Positions 39,823 through 49,184 of a DNA stretch of 64,000 nt are shown here, piece by piece; the first letter of the stretch is position 1; each line of letters starts with the position of its first letter. The stretch covers positions 62,001-126,000 of the forward strand of contig NZ_BFAZ01000003.1 of assembly GCF_003114815.1 (NCBI RefSeq). Reading direction: 5' to 3'. Below the pieces are notes generated by a model. That model did no database searches. It was not told the origin of the DNA and saw only the letters and a list, made by a program, of their open reading frames with translations. The position numbers and the translations under genes were made by a program. This DNA comes from Leptospira ellinghausenii. GTDB lineage: Bacteria; Spirochaetota; Leptospiria; Leptospirales; Leptospiraceae.

Positions 39823-42647
39823 TGAAAAAATGTTTACTCATCTTTATTATTTTCGTAGTTTCTTGTTCTTCACAAAACCAATCTCCGTTTTACTTTTATG
39901 ATGATTCCTTAGGTGAGATTCCTGAATTATTTTTTGAATATGGATCGAAGGATTCGTCACTCAGTCTGCCAGATTCAAAGGAAGTGTTTCATTATGAAAA
40001 TGGGATTTTTTGTGTGTATTCACTTCCCATTTCATTGTACAAATTAGAGTTAGGTGCAAAATTCAGAATTTGTTCCAAATTAGATGAGGAAAGTTCCAAT
40101 CGTTGGAAAACCGGGTTTTCTCTTTTAAAAAATCTAAAATCAGAATATCCTACGTTTTTAGAATCTGGAAAGGGTTGGAATCTCTCCTTCAAGACATTTG
40201 CGAAATGGAAAGAAAAACGAAGAGAGATGGTTCCCGTTTTAGAGTGGAAAGAACAAGTGTTTTCAACAGGCCTTGTGACGTACCAAAGTTTTGCAATCCC
40301 TCATCCTATTTTTTTGCAAAAATCGAATACAGAATGTGAGGTTGTTTACCGTTCGTATTCGCTTTCTGTTTCGGAAAATCAAACCCCAACGATTGTATTC
40401 GAATTTCCATGCCCTAATGTGGAGAAGATTCTCGATTTGGTGTTAAGCCAGAACCAATCTTGGATTTCCAGTTGTGAGATTGATTCACCTAACATCTCTG
40501 AAATCTTCCGTCATTCAGAATCTGATTATGTGCGTTATTTAGAATGGGAGAACACAAAAGACAAGGTCATTTGTCCCTATGCGGAAACACTCGAAAGGGA
40601 AAAAGAGGGAGTCACAATCACATTCCAATCGGAAGACTTTCGAAAACGTAGCCGTGTGATGTTACCACATGGAATCTTACTCTTATCCGACCATCCAAAA
40701 TTCCAAGGAATCAACATTTCCAAACAATTTTTATCTCAGCTGGGAACACAGGAAACCATCCGATTTGGGGAATCGATTTTGTATGATAACTCGTTCGATT
40801 TTAAACAAGGAGGGGAATATTTTGCAAAACAGTGGAGAACCACTTCTTGTCGTGACCAAAAAAATCTATGGGAAAGTGAAGAATCGTTTTGTGGTAATCC
40901 TGGTATACCAAACTACCTAGAACAAAATGCCGAGACAAATCCAATCCCTCAGTGTAATCCAAGTCAGATCCGACTCACTGAATTTTATCCGGGAAACGAA
41001 TCAGTACCAAACTTCCCTTTACCTGCTTATTTTGAATTTCGCAATGAAGGAACTTCTTGTGATTTATCTTCTTTAAATTGGATTTTGAATGGAGATGTTT
41101 ATCCATTTTCAGCAAAGGAAGAAATTCTAAAACAGAATGGAATATTCCTATTCACTAGGGAACTTTGGTTAGGTTGGAATCTTTTAGAACGAAAAAAACC
41201 ATTTTATATCCCCAAACAAGTCTTCCAAATCCCTCCCTTTTCCATCCAAAATCGAAAAACAGAAGAGAGTTTTTCCTTCCAGTTTGATCCAAATCGTTAC
41301 CATTTGCTCAGGAAAGGAAACCAAAATCGTTTTTCCATTGTTGTCCAAGAGAAAGAGTTTCCACATCCCCGAATCACGAGTGATTCCAAATTACTTTCAT
41401 TTGGATTCCAGCTAAGCCCAGGTGTACACGAATCAAACCAAATACAATTGATAGGCAGTTCCCTCTTAGAATTTGCACAAAACCCAAATCCATTTCTTGA
41501 TTTCGGATTCTTTGAAGGGGAAGAGGGGATTGGTTCCTTTCAATCGAGTGAAAAGAAAGACTATTTCTATTGGAAACAGAGTGGTAGAAAAATGGAAACG
41601 TTTGGATACGAACCAAATCAATGTAACGGTGAAAATATTTACCATTTACCCTCTGGTTTTTTTGGTGAATCATTTAAATCTTTGTTGTATACCGACAAAG
41701 ATACATCTAACAACCATTTAACTGTCTGGAATGATAGCCTATTAAAAGAAAAATCATATGATGGTTCTCGTTCCCTTCACCCCGAAATTACACCCATTCT
41801 TTTTTCATCCTCAATGGTAAGTTCGATTCCTTGTCCAGGGTTATGGAGGAGTCCAGGTTCTGAAAAAACTGCCAGTTTGGAAATTGTTAAATTAAAAGAC
41901 CAAGCAGGTTACTTGGCAAATTCCGCGTTAGGAAATCTTGGTTCAATTTTTTTTGGAAACCAAAGACAGAAATTGGCAATCTCTGTGATACCGTTGTTTA
42001 GCTTACAGTTTAACTTAGATGTAACGAATGTTCTCTTTGGTCACCCCGAAGAACAGATGTATTCTTATTTCACTCATCCAAATCTCATCAAACCAGTTGG
42101 ATTTCTAGAGAAAAAAGGACCAATTCAAATCGAAGCCATTTATCCGAATCCTTTTCTCTCGCAGAATGAATGGGTTTATGTATGCAATCGCTCTGGAAAT
42201 ACAGAGGATTTAAGTTTGTATTTAATAGAAGATGAAACTTCAACGGATGATTTGGTTTCTTACCAATCCCGGTTTCCGAATGAAATTCCTATTGGTAAAA
42301 ATGGGAAAGGATTTATAACAAACGATACCGTTTTACCACCTTCCAGTTGTGCCTGGATTGTGGATCCTGATGGTAAAGATTGGTACTTACCGATCTTTCA
42401 TTCAGAATCGGATCGATTGATCACCGTTGTCACAACACAGACCATCGGAAATGGAATCTCTTCTGGTGAATTCCTCCAACTGAGAAAAAAGAGTAATGGA
42501 GTTTCCATTCTCATTTCATCTTTCGGACATAAGGAAAGTCCCTCAAACTTTCATAAGACTGTAAGCACCGGAGAATACATTTGGTTAAAAACGAATGCAG
42601 AAGGAACCACTCCAGATGACTTTGAAGTCTATCGTGAGGAAAATTGA
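39822..42647 (+). CDS. large lipoprotein with lamin-tail-like (LTD) domains
   Basis: A 941-residue protein starting at GTG 39822 with signal peptide and lipobox FVVSC (Cys15). Two regions look like LTD beta-sandwich domains. One is around residues 385-450 (QIRLTEFYPGNESVP, YFEFRNEGTSCDLSSLNW). The other is around 765-870 (IQIEAIYPNPFLSQNEW, YVCNRSGN, APPSSCAWIV-like). Both have the typical 'new feature, location, elements of work, value' order of LTD proteins. The rest is unassigned and rich in Ser, Phe and Trp. LTD domains in bacteria are often extracellular and occur with nucleases or phosphoesterases. Its TGA overlaps the next start (TTGA). Confidence 0.7.
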   Translation: MKKCLLIFIIFVVSCSSQNQSPFYFYDDSLGEIPELFFEYGSKDSSLSLPDSKEVFHYENGIFCVYSLPISLYKLELGAKFRICSKLDEESSNRWKTGFSLLKNLKSEYPTFLESGKGWNLSFKTFAKWKEKRREMVPVLEWKEQVFSTGLVTYQSFAIPHPIFLQKSNTECEVVYRSYSLSVSENQTPTIVFEFPCPNVEKILDLVLSQNQSWISSCEIDSPNISEIFRHSESDYVRYLEWENTKDKVICPYAETLEREKEGVTITFQSEDFRKRSRVMLPHGILLLSDHPKFQGINISKQFLSQLGTQETIRFGESILYDNSFDFKQGGEYFAKQWRTTSCRDQKNLWESEESFCGNPGIPNYLEQNAETNPIPQCNPSQIRLTEFYPGNESVPNFPLPAYFEFRNEGTSCDLSSLNWILNGDVYPFSAKEEILKQNGIFLFTRELWLGWNLLERKKPFYIPKQVFQIPPFSIQNRKTEESFSFQFDPNRYHLLRKGNQNRFSIVVQEKEFPHPRITSDSKLLSFGFQLSPGVHESNQIQLIGSSLLEFAQNPNPFLDFGFFEGEEGIGSFQSSEKKDYFYWKQSGRKMETFGYEPNQCNGENIYHLPSGFFGESFKSLLYTDKDTSNNHLTVWNDSLLKEKSYDGSRSLHPEITPILFSSSMVSSIPCPGLWRSPGSEKTASLEIVKLKDQAGYLANSALGNLGSIFFGNQRQKLAISVIPLFSLQFNLDVTNVLFGHPEEQMYSYFTHPNLIKPVGFLEKKGPIQIEAIYPNPFLSQNEWVYVCNRSGNTEDLSLYLIEDETSTDDLVSYQSRFPNEIPIGKNGKGFITNDTVLPPSSCAWIVDPDGKDWYLPIFHSESDRLITVVTTQTIGNGISSGEFLQLRKKSNGVSILISSFGHKESPSNFHKTVSTGEYIWLKTNAEGTTPDDFEVYREEN

Positions 42648-44080
42648 AACCGTTAATTTATCTAACGTTCGTTATTTTCAATTTCCTAGTCTTGAATTTT
42701 ATTCCTTTTACAAGAGTGTATGGAATTGGTCTTGAGTTTGGCATTTATGGCTATGAATTATTTTTAAAAGAAAACCAAAACACCAAACCATTGGAAGTTC
42801 CCAATTGGGATTTTCATAACCAAAGATGGGGGCAAGTATTTCGTAACGATGCCTATTTGAATCGAAGCTCAGGAGAATCAGGTTTTGTTGGTTTAAAAGA
42901 TAAGAATAACCGAAACCAAATCCACTGGAACCTTGATGTCCAACTCACAACAGGACCAGAAACCGGGTTACGAAATTATTACTTAGGAAAAAATCATTTT
43001 TTAGGTTACCAATCCAAATTGTTTTTTTTAGGGGTGGGCCGAAGGGAACACTTGTTTTCACCTAAAAGTTTTTCCACTCAATACGATGGAGGCGAAGGTT
43101 TATTTTTAGAAATAAAACCTGAATCCAATCTTACATTTCAATTTATGATTTGGGATTTTTATTCTGGATCACTTCTCCTCTCGAAAGACCAATTTCATGG
43201 TTTACTTCGTACGGAATCTTCTTCGGAATTTTTGACATCCGAAAAAAAGAATGAAGGGTTTAGTCGTTCTCATCATAGGAGGCATAGTTTCGGGATCCAT
43301 TATGGTGAATCTAATTCTTTACGACTTGGTTTTCACTACTTGGAACTAGGAGGTTTTGGGCCTAACACAAAAGACCATCCAAGTGAAACAAAGAAGAATT
43401 CTGCAGATGGTGATTCTCTCTTTTCCGGGAATTTTGGATTTGGAATACAATTTGAAACCTTATCCTTTGCATTTGATTTTTTGTGGTGTAAGGGGAGTGA
43501 CAGGACTCGTTCCCAAATCGCAGAGAAACCGGGAACCATTCCAATTGCAGGTGAGGCAATCCAAATTGGCACTGAATTAAAGTTAGGTGAATTTAAAATA
43601 AGAAGTTCTCATTTTCTCTCCGATACTGCAGAAACAAATCAAAACCATCAAATTGTAAAAGAAGGTTATGTATCAATGGGTACACACCCGAGTCAAACAC
43701 CTTATTTATCACAGATATTTCGAATGTTTCCATCGGCCGCCGTCACTGAATCGGGGTATGAGAAGAACTTTGCCCTCATCGAAGGAAGAGCCTTCGGGTA
43801 TTTAACGGAATTGGTACTTTCATACCAATACCAACAAGTCATTGTTAAGTTAATCGGAAATTATTTTGTGCCTTACCACCAAAATGGTTTGTTAGATGGT
43901 CGGATCCATTTTCAAAAAAGACAATTTGAGAAATTTTTTGTGGCTGAAGGTATGTTGGAAGTGGCACTTAAAAGTGAGGAAGGGTTTGAGTTAGGAGTTG
44001 GGCTTTCTCAGTTATATCTACCGGAATCCATGGGTATCAGTTCTAATTTTGGATATGTCTATGGAAGGTACCAAATTTGA
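42644..44080 (+). CDS. outer-membrane beta-barrel-like protein of unknown function
   Basis: A 478-residue protein beginning at TTG 42644 inside the stop of the upstream lipoprotein gene (TTGA overlap). The N-terminus is a signal sequence (LTFVIFNFLVLNFIPF). The mature protein has alternating strands with aromatic girdles (SLRLGFHYLELGGFG, FGFGIQFETLSFAFDFLW, GFELGVGLSQLYL) and ends in YVYGRYQI. That is close to a C-terminal barrel strand but ends in Ile rather than Phe. The barrel call is by pattern only. Confidence 0.65.
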   Translation: MKPLIYLTFVIFNFLVLNFIPFTRVYGIGLEFGIYGYELFLKENQNTKPLEVPNWDFHNQRWGQVFRNDAYLNRSSGESGFVGLKDKNNRNQIHWNLDVQLTTGPETGLRNYYLGKNHFLGYQSKLFFLGVGRREHLFSPKSFSTQYDGGEGLFLEIKPESNLTFQFMIWDFYSGSLLLSKDQFHGLLRTESSSEFLTSEKKNEGFSRSHHRRHSFGIHYGESNSLRLGFHYLELGGFGPNTKDHPSETKKNSADGDSLFSGNFGFGIQFETLSFAFDFLWCKGSDRTRSQIAEKPGTIPIAGEAIQIGTELKLGEFKIRSSHFLSDTAETNQNHQIVKEGYVSMGTHPSQTPYLSQIFRMFPSAAVTESGYEKNFALIEGRAFGYLTELVLSYQYQQVIVKLIGNYFVPYHQNGLLDGRIHFQKRQFEKFFVAEGMLEVALKSEEGFELGVGLSQLYLPESMGISSNFGYVYGRYQI

Positions 44081-45714
44081 AAATAGATAGAGATAAAAAG
44101 TTCATTCCTTTTATTCCAATCATTAGTGTATGGTTTGTTTTGCATTGCCATTCACCAAAATCAAAACTAGATCTGTCTGCATTTTTATTTCCAAGTCCAC
44201 TGAGTGAAATTTATTTCTCTTATCCCGGTCGGAATGTGACAAAAGAAAAAAAGAGAATCGTAAGAGATGTGATTCTTTCAGAAATTCAAAAGTCGAAGGA
44301 ATCCATTCGTATGTATGTTTATTCGATTGATGACTATGAAATCATCTCTGCCCTGTATGCCAAAAAAAGAACTGGAGTGAATATCCAAATTTATGGCGAC
44401 AAAGATGAGGATTACAAGGAACTAGAGTCTTTTGGATTCAAAGTACAACGTTGGGAAGGTTCAGGGATTCACCATACAAAGATTATGTTATTCGATCGAA
44501 AAAGAATGTTCCTTGGTACAGGAAATTTTACTTCGCATGGATTGGAAACAGATCACAATGTCTATTGGATCCAAAATCTTAAACTTCCAGAATACGATGC
44601 ACTTGTTTACACATTGGAGGGTAAAAATCTTTTGGGAACTGTCGAAGTTGGAGGCTTAAAATATATATTTTCACCTGACGCAGGGTTTGAAATCCAAGCT
44701 CAGATCCTTGAGGCAATTGATTCGGCAAAAGTATCCATCCAATATTTAATTTATTCTCACTTCGATCCGGTCATAAGTTTAAAGTTATTAGAAGCATCAA
44801 AACGAGGGGTGCGGGTTTGGGGAATTTATAACTCACCGAAACAAACAAATCCCGAAGCGATTTATCTAAGCCAACATTTGCCTTTCCCATCTCAAATCTG
44901 GGAAGATGGAAATGTCGACTTTGTGTATGAAGAGAATGCATACAAAGGTGGACTCTTACACCACAAAACAATGGTAATCGACGAAAGGGATGTATATGTT
45001 GGGTCTTATAATTATTCTGTATCAGCAAGGGACAATAACAAAGAAGTATTTGTCAAAATGAGTCACCCTCTCATTACGAATGAATTTTTAAAGGAGTGGA
45101 AACGGATTGAATCAAATGCCATTCCACTCATAGCGTCCAATGTTTCTGCCGATACAGACCAAACTTGGGAGTTACATTCTTTTATGATCAAACGTTTTTA
45201 TAATCCCTTGTACGAAACAAATTTGTTTTTCCAAGAAACAGGAAATTTTGACTCTAACTCTAATGCCCTTGCAAAACCATACCAACAATCGTTAGGTTGG
45301 GTTGGGATTCCAAAAAACAATGGTTTGGAAAAGGAATGGGGAAGGTTTGATTGGGAAAAAGTCGAACCAGATCCAATATGGGAAATGAGTGAAGGAACGG
45401 ATATATCCTTAAGTTTACAAAATTACTTCCTTGGAACACGTGTGAGTCTTTCCAATGGAGAAAAAATCCATTCCATTTCCATTTGGGATGGAAGTAATCC
45501 GAAAGAATTGATTCCAATTGATCCAAATTCCATTGCAGTGGGAAGGACAAACTTTAGGCAGGGTAAAAATCTTTGGATGTGGGTTCATACAGAGAAACGA
45601 ACCATATCCTTTTGCCATACAAGACAAAAAAATACCATTCCAAGATGGATAGTATTTCTGTTAAACCGTTTGCAGGCAAAACAGAATCAATCTTTGTTAT
45701 GTTCTAATGACTAG
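44077..45714 (+). CDS. phospholipase D-family lipoprotein (two HKD motifs)
   Basis: A 545-residue protein starting at TTG 44077 in the stop of the upstream gene. The lipobox is FVLHC (Cys24). Two intact HxKxxxxD motifs are present: HHTKIMLFD (His133, Lys135, Asp140) and HHKTMVID (His295, Lys297, Asp302), each followed by a G-S/T-x-N/F segment (GTGNF, GSYNY). The phosphodiesterase should be active. PLD-family enzymes act on phospholipids, cardiolipin or nucleic acids; the substrate is unknown. A C-terminal region of about 150 residues (360-545) is unassigned and carries a late LTD-like pattern (LQNYFLGTRVSLSNG). It is cotranslated with the LTD-like lipoprotein and barrel-like protein. Confidence 0.82.
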   Translation: MKIDRDKKFIPFIPIISVWFVLHCHSPKSKLDLSAFLFPSPLSEIYFSYPGRNVTKEKKRIVRDVILSEIQKSKESIRMYVYSIDDYEIISALYAKKRTGVNIQIYGDKDEDYKELESFGFKVQRWEGSGIHHTKIMLFDRKRMFLGTGNFTSHGLETDHNVYWIQNLKLPEYDALVYTLEGKNLLGTVEVGGLKYIFSPDAGFEIQAQILEAIDSAKVSIQYLIYSHFDPVISLKLLEASKRGVRVWGIYNSPKQTNPEAIYLSQHLPFPSQIWEDGNVDFVYEENAYKGGLLHHKTMVIDERDVYVGSYNYSVSARDNNKEVFVKMSHPLITNEFLKEWKRIESNAIPLIASNVSADTDQTWELHSFMIKRFYNPLYETNLFFQETGNFDSNSNALAKPYQQSLGWVGIPKNNGLEKEWGRFDWEKVEPDPIWEMSEGTDISLSLQNYFLGTRVSLSNGEKIHSISIWDGSNPKELIPIDPNSIAVGRTNFRQGKNLWMWVHTEKRTISFCHTRQKNTIPRWIVFLLNRLQAKQNQSLLCSND

Positions 45715-45900
45715 TCATTCCATTTTATCTTCTATGATGGGAACCAAAATTTTGGCGATATCCTCTTGCAATTTCATGTAGTTATTGATTCCTAAATGTG
45801 TGATCTGTTTGTTCACATCATTTAACATCGTTTGTATGAGAAGGATTAGAGTGTGTTTTTTATCTTCGGGAAGTTTTGAATCATGGATCAAATCGGACAT
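45715..45900 (-). CDS. small helical protein of unknown function
   Basis: A 61-residue cytoplasmic protein (SDLIHDSKLPEDKK then LLIQTMLNDVNKQITHL) that looks all-helical and acidic. Its stop codon abuts the stop of the phospholipase D-like gene on the opposite strand. It lies 43 bases downstream of the MFS gene on the same strand and lacks a clear Shine-Dalgarno. Coding potential is moderate; a chance frame cannot be excluded. Confidence 0.45.
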   Translation of the reverse strand: MSDLIHDSKLPEDKKHTLILLIQTMLNDVNKQITHLGINNYMKLQEDIAKILVPIIEDKME

Positions 45901-45918
45901 GGCTTGTCCAATTTGTCA

Positions 45919-45946
45919 TGGAAATGAGAATTTCCAAGCATTTTTA
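45919..45946 (+). terminator. weak hairpin with short T-run, possible terminator
   Basis: Bases 45919-45925 (tggaaat) pair exactly with 45930-45936 (atttcca) around gaga, followed by agcattttta on the plus strand. It could stop plus-strand transcription that runs past the phospholipase D-like gene, or simply mark the end of the MFS gene at 45944. The stem is A/T-rich, so support is weak. Confidence 0.3.
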
Positions 45947-47185
45947 AACCCAGTTTTTTAGCTCTAGTTCTTTTAGTTTGGGTGCCAGCCGATACGTAAA
46001 CATCACAATGAATACCGTCATGGTGGCTCCAAACACAACAGAACCAACTGTCCCTAAAAATTTAGCAGAAATTCCTGATTCAAATGCACCAATTTCATTG
46101 GAGGAACCAATAAACACTTTATTGATAGCACTCACTCGCCCACGCATATCTTCCGGAGTCATCGTTTGCATGATGGTCGAACGGATTACGACCGAAACAC
46201 TATCGAATACACCTGATAAAAATAAAGCGAAAAGAGAGAGATAAAATGAATGGGATAAACCAAATACCAACATACAGATCCCAAATCCAAATACACAAGA
46301 GAGTAAAACCTTACCTGATTTTTCAAGTGGTGGTTTGTAAGTTAGGTAATAGGCCATAATCAAAGCACCAAAGGAAGGTGCTGCGCGCAAATACCCGAGT
46401 CCTTCCGAACCAACGAATAAAATATCCTTTGCAAATACAGGAAGAAGAGCAACGGCTCCGCCAAATAAAACAGCAAACATATCGAGTGCCATGGCACCTA
46501 ACATGATCTCATTTTTTAAAACAAATTTTAAACCTTTGAGCAGGCTATCTTTAAGTGGTTCTTTGACTTTTGTTTCTGGTAAACTTCGTTTTTTAATCCA
46601 AAAGAATAACAGGAAGGGTAAACCAATACAAATAGAATCTAGTCCATAAGCCCAGTGGATTCCTAAACTCCCATACACAATTCCACCAAGAGCTGGACCA
46701 ATGACGGCACCAGCTTGGAAAGATGTTCCCATCCAAGCTGCTGAATGTGGGTAATGTTCTCTTGGCACAAGTTGAGTAACAAAACTAAAAATAGCAGGGG
46801 AAATAAATCCTCGAGCAATCCCAGAGACCAATATCACTAAAAATATCGGATATGCCTTATAAGTTTCCAAAAGATAAAACAATGGACCAGTGAATGCAAA
46901 TAAGGTGAGGGAACAGACGAATAAAAAAAACAGACATACAACAATGATATTTCTGCGGTCTCTAAGGTCTGCTAGGTGGCCCGCATAAAGAGAGACAAGG
47001 ATGGAAGGAATGGCTTCAAACAATCCAACAAGGCCCAGATCCAACACACTACCTGTAAGTTCATAAACCTGCCAACCAACGATTGTTGCTTGGATATTAA
47101 TCGCAAGGACCATAAAAAACCGAGCGACAATAAAAAACCGAAAGTCTTTATGTTGGAAAATGGCTAAAGAAAGATTTTTTTTCAT
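45944..47185 (-). CDS. MFS transporter
   Basis: A 413-residue protein with twelve hydrophobic segments and the loop 2-3 motif AGHLADLRDRRNII. The N-terminus FQHKDFRFFIVARF and the overall layout resemble the MFS_3/DUF894 (EntS-like) efflux group. Substrates of that group include siderophores and drugs; none can be assigned here. It starts 60 bases after the OmpL47-type gene's end. The intervening 47186-47246 holds a small hairpin. Confidence 0.85.
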   Translation of the reverse strand: MKKNLSLAIFQHKDFRFFIVARFFMVLAINIQATIVGWQVYELTGSVLDLGLVGLFEAIPSILVSLYAGHLADLRDRRNIIVVCLFFLFVCSLTLFAFTGPLFYLLETYKAYPIFLVILVSGIARGFISPAIFSFVTQLVPREHYPHSAAWMGTSFQAGAVIGPALGGIVYGSLGIHWAYGLDSICIGLPFLLFFWIKKRSLPETKVKEPLKDSLLKGLKFVLKNEIMLGAMALDMFAVLFGGAVALLPVFAKDILFVGSEGLGYLRAAPSFGALIMAYYLTYKPPLEKSGKVLLSCVFGFGICMLVFGLSHSFYLSLFALFLSGVFDSVSVVIRSTIMQTMTPEDMRGRVSAINKVFIGSSNEIGAFESGISAKFLGTVGSVVFGATMTVFIVMFTYRLAPKLKELELKNWV

Positions 47186-47221
47186 CTCTATTCAGCCAAT
47201 GTTATCCTACAAAATCAAGGT

Positions 47222-47237
47222 GCAATTCACAAATTGC
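47222..47237 (-). terminator. small hairpin after the OmpL47-type gene
   Basis: Bases 47222-47227 (gcaatt) pair with 47232-47237 (aattgc) around caca, shortly after the minus-strand stop at 47247. The downstream minus-strand sequence has only four T residues, so termination may be weak or absent. Confidence 0.25.
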
Positions 47238-47246
47238 GGATTAGGA

Positions 47247-48230
47247 TTAATTCGATTCACTTCCCAATTGGAAATTTAAAGTTTTTACTGGTTCTTCATT
47301 TCCTACTTGGTCCACTGCATAATAAAACAATTGGAAGGAACCTTTACATTCAGATTTTAAACCTAATACGGAGATATCCGTTGTAAAGGATTTAAACTCA
47401 GATTGAGTTCCTGATTGGCAGGTGATCGAATACAGAATATCTTTAACTCCACTTCGATTGTCTTTTGCTACCAATCGGATTGCAGAAGTTGGGGATAAAA
47501 AGTTTGTATTCCCTTTTCCTTTTGTCATCGTACCCATCCACTCTACATTGGAAGTTGGAGGATTCGTATCTTTAGTAAATTCTACTATTTGAATTGGTTC
47601 TTTGTTTCCAGCCCTGTCCACAGAGAAATAAAATAATTTGTATTCTCCTTCTTCTGTAAAAGGAATCGAAGCTAAAGATTTTGCAGAATTCCATTGCCCA
47701 TCATTCACTCGGTAACGAACTTCCGCAATTCCCGAAGCATCATCGCTAGGTGATACATTGATATGGTCTCTCGTTAAATACCTAGAACCAACTTCCTTTT
47801 CTTTGATAATCACAAAACTATCGTTAGAGATTACGGAGACTTGTTTTTTCGGAACTGGTTTTGGTTCAAATGTTTTTTTTGTTACAAATTCTTTTGGAAC
47901 AGACAAAGGAGAACCAGGGTCTACATTTGTAGAGAACACTTGGGTCCAAAATCCTTTCGCTCCATATTCACCTAACCTGCGAACACGAAAGTATTCGAAG
48001 TCATCTTTTGGAGTCACAGTGATTCGATTCCCTTTGAATTGAATCACCTCTGGTGGTTTTGGCGCTATCGATGCTTCCATTTCGCTTGGTTTTTCTTGCC
48101 AAAGTTCCAATTCAAAATTGGCATCGGCTTCCGCATCGATGAGGATTCTTAGTTCCCTTTTTGGTTTAGAATCTACGGCACTAAAAATCAGTACTAATAA
48201 AGTGAGAATTACAGTTAGATTTTGTTTCAT
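47247..48230 (-). CDS. exported protein with OmpL47-type repeats
   Basis: A 327-residue protein with a signal peptide (ILTLLVLIFSAVDSK). It has at least two repeats of the OmpL47-type beta domain, around residues 165-225 and 250-320. Their hallmarks are DASGIAEVRYRVNDGQW with YFSVDRAGNKEP, and DNRSGVKDILYSI with YYAVDQVGNEEP. In Leptospira such domains are found in surface proteins that bind host or environmental ligands. It lies 7 bases after the LysM-FecR gene, so they are probably one operon. Confidence 0.78.
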   Translation of the reverse strand: MKQNLTVILTLLVLIFSAVDSKPKRELRILIDAEADANFELELWQEKPSEMEASIAPKPPEVIQFKGNRITVTPKDDFEYFRVRRLGEYGAKGFWTQVFSTNVDPGSPLSVPKEFVTKKTFEPKPVPKKQVSVISNDSFVIIKEKEVGSRYLTRDHINVSPSDDASGIAEVRYRVNDGQWNSAKSLASIPFTEEGEYKLFYFSVDRAGNKEPIQIVEFTKDTNPPTSNVEWMGTMTKGKGNTNFLSPTSAIRLVAKDNRSGVKDILYSITCQSGTQSEFKSFTTDISVLGLKSECKGSFQLFYYAVDQVGNEEPVKTLNFQLGSESN

Positions 48231-48237
48231 ATCCCTT

Positions 48238-49032
48238 CTATTCTTCTTTGATACGAGGTGCTTCTGGAATTTTATAAGGTTGGACAGGTGACTTTCCTTT
48301 TTCGACGAAGGTTGCCATTCCTTGTGTCAGTTCTACCGTTTTCCCTTGTGCATTTACATCCACAACACCTTCAAAACAAGAGATTGTTGAACTCAATTTT
48401 TCATCGAGTTCCACTCGGAACTCAGTCCCTCTCACACCGGCAGTAGAAGACGGGCTAACAATATTGAATTTATGGTTCGTCGTTGGCGGATCACTTTTTG
48501 TCACTTTTGCGTCAAGGCTACCTTTAAAAAGTGCCACTGTGACAGGCCCACCTTTTTTATCTTCCCCTCTCACTTCAAAATGGCTATTGTTTAAGATGCG
48601 TACCATTCCCACCTGGTTGATGTGGATGTCCGTTTTTCCCTTTCCATTGGTTTTGATTTGGTCATTCGGATGTAATTCTTGGCCAAGTTTGAGTGGAGTC
48701 CAAGGTCCTTTTCCACCAGTTCCATTCCATTCCACTTGTCCCATCACAAATTCAGTAACACCAACCACTGACTTTCTTAAAAAAACAGGAACTACAAGAG
48801 AGAGACCTGGTTTGATCAAATCGGGATTTGGAATTTTATTGTATTTCAAGAGTTCTGGCCAACGTTTCGGATCAGAAAGGTGGCGTTCCGAAATGAGAGA
48901 AAGAGTTTCTCCCTTTTGGACAGTGATGGTGATGGGTTCCAATGCCGCATCTGGTTCTGCCATGACAGGGAATTGGCAGAACATTATGATAAGTACTAGG
49001 ATAGTGTGTACGATGGACTTTCTCATATTCAT
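48238..49032 (-). CDS. exported LysM and FecR-domain protein
   Basis: A 264-residue protein. A signal peptide (TILVLIIMFCQFPVMA) is followed by a LysM domain (about 33-82, TVQKGETLSLISERHL then KPGLSLVVP) that should bind peptidoglycan. A FecR-type domain (about 110-240, IKTNGKGKTDIHINQ, VALFKGSLDAKV, TAGVRGTEFRVEL, ISCFEGVVDVN) follows. There is no membrane helix besides the signal peptide, and no sigma factor is adjacent, so it is not a classic FecR signal transducer. It starts the small operon with the OmpL47-type gene. The 152 bases upstream (49033-49184) show no clear promoter or gene. Confidence 0.85.
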   Translation of the reverse strand: MNMRKSIVHTILVLIIMFCQFPVMAEPDAALEPITITVQKGETLSLISERHLSDPKRWPELLKYNKIPNPDLIKPGLSLVVPVFLRKSVVGVTEFVMGQVEWNGTGGKGPWTPLKLGQELHPNDQIKTNGKGKTDIHINQVGMVRILNNSHFEVRGEDKKGGPVTVALFKGSLDAKVTKSDPPTTNHKFNIVSPSSTAGVRGTEFRVELDEKLSSTISCFEGVVDVNAQGKTVELTQGMATFVEKGKSPVQPYKIPEAPRIKEE

Positions 49033-49184
49033 ACTTTCTCAAACTTCTGTTTAAATTTCCAGCGATTTCGTAAATCTTGGGGATTTTTCTAAACGAAGTT
49101 TTCCATCAAAGCATTCGAATGATCTAAAGAATTGATCCAAAACATCCGAACCCTCTCCAAATTGTTCCTTATCAAAGTTAGTTT

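Noticed and set aside
45895..45909. ggaca-tggct-tgtcc inverted repeat as an operator
   Set aside because: Five-base arms at the start of a doubtful small gene are too short to support a call.
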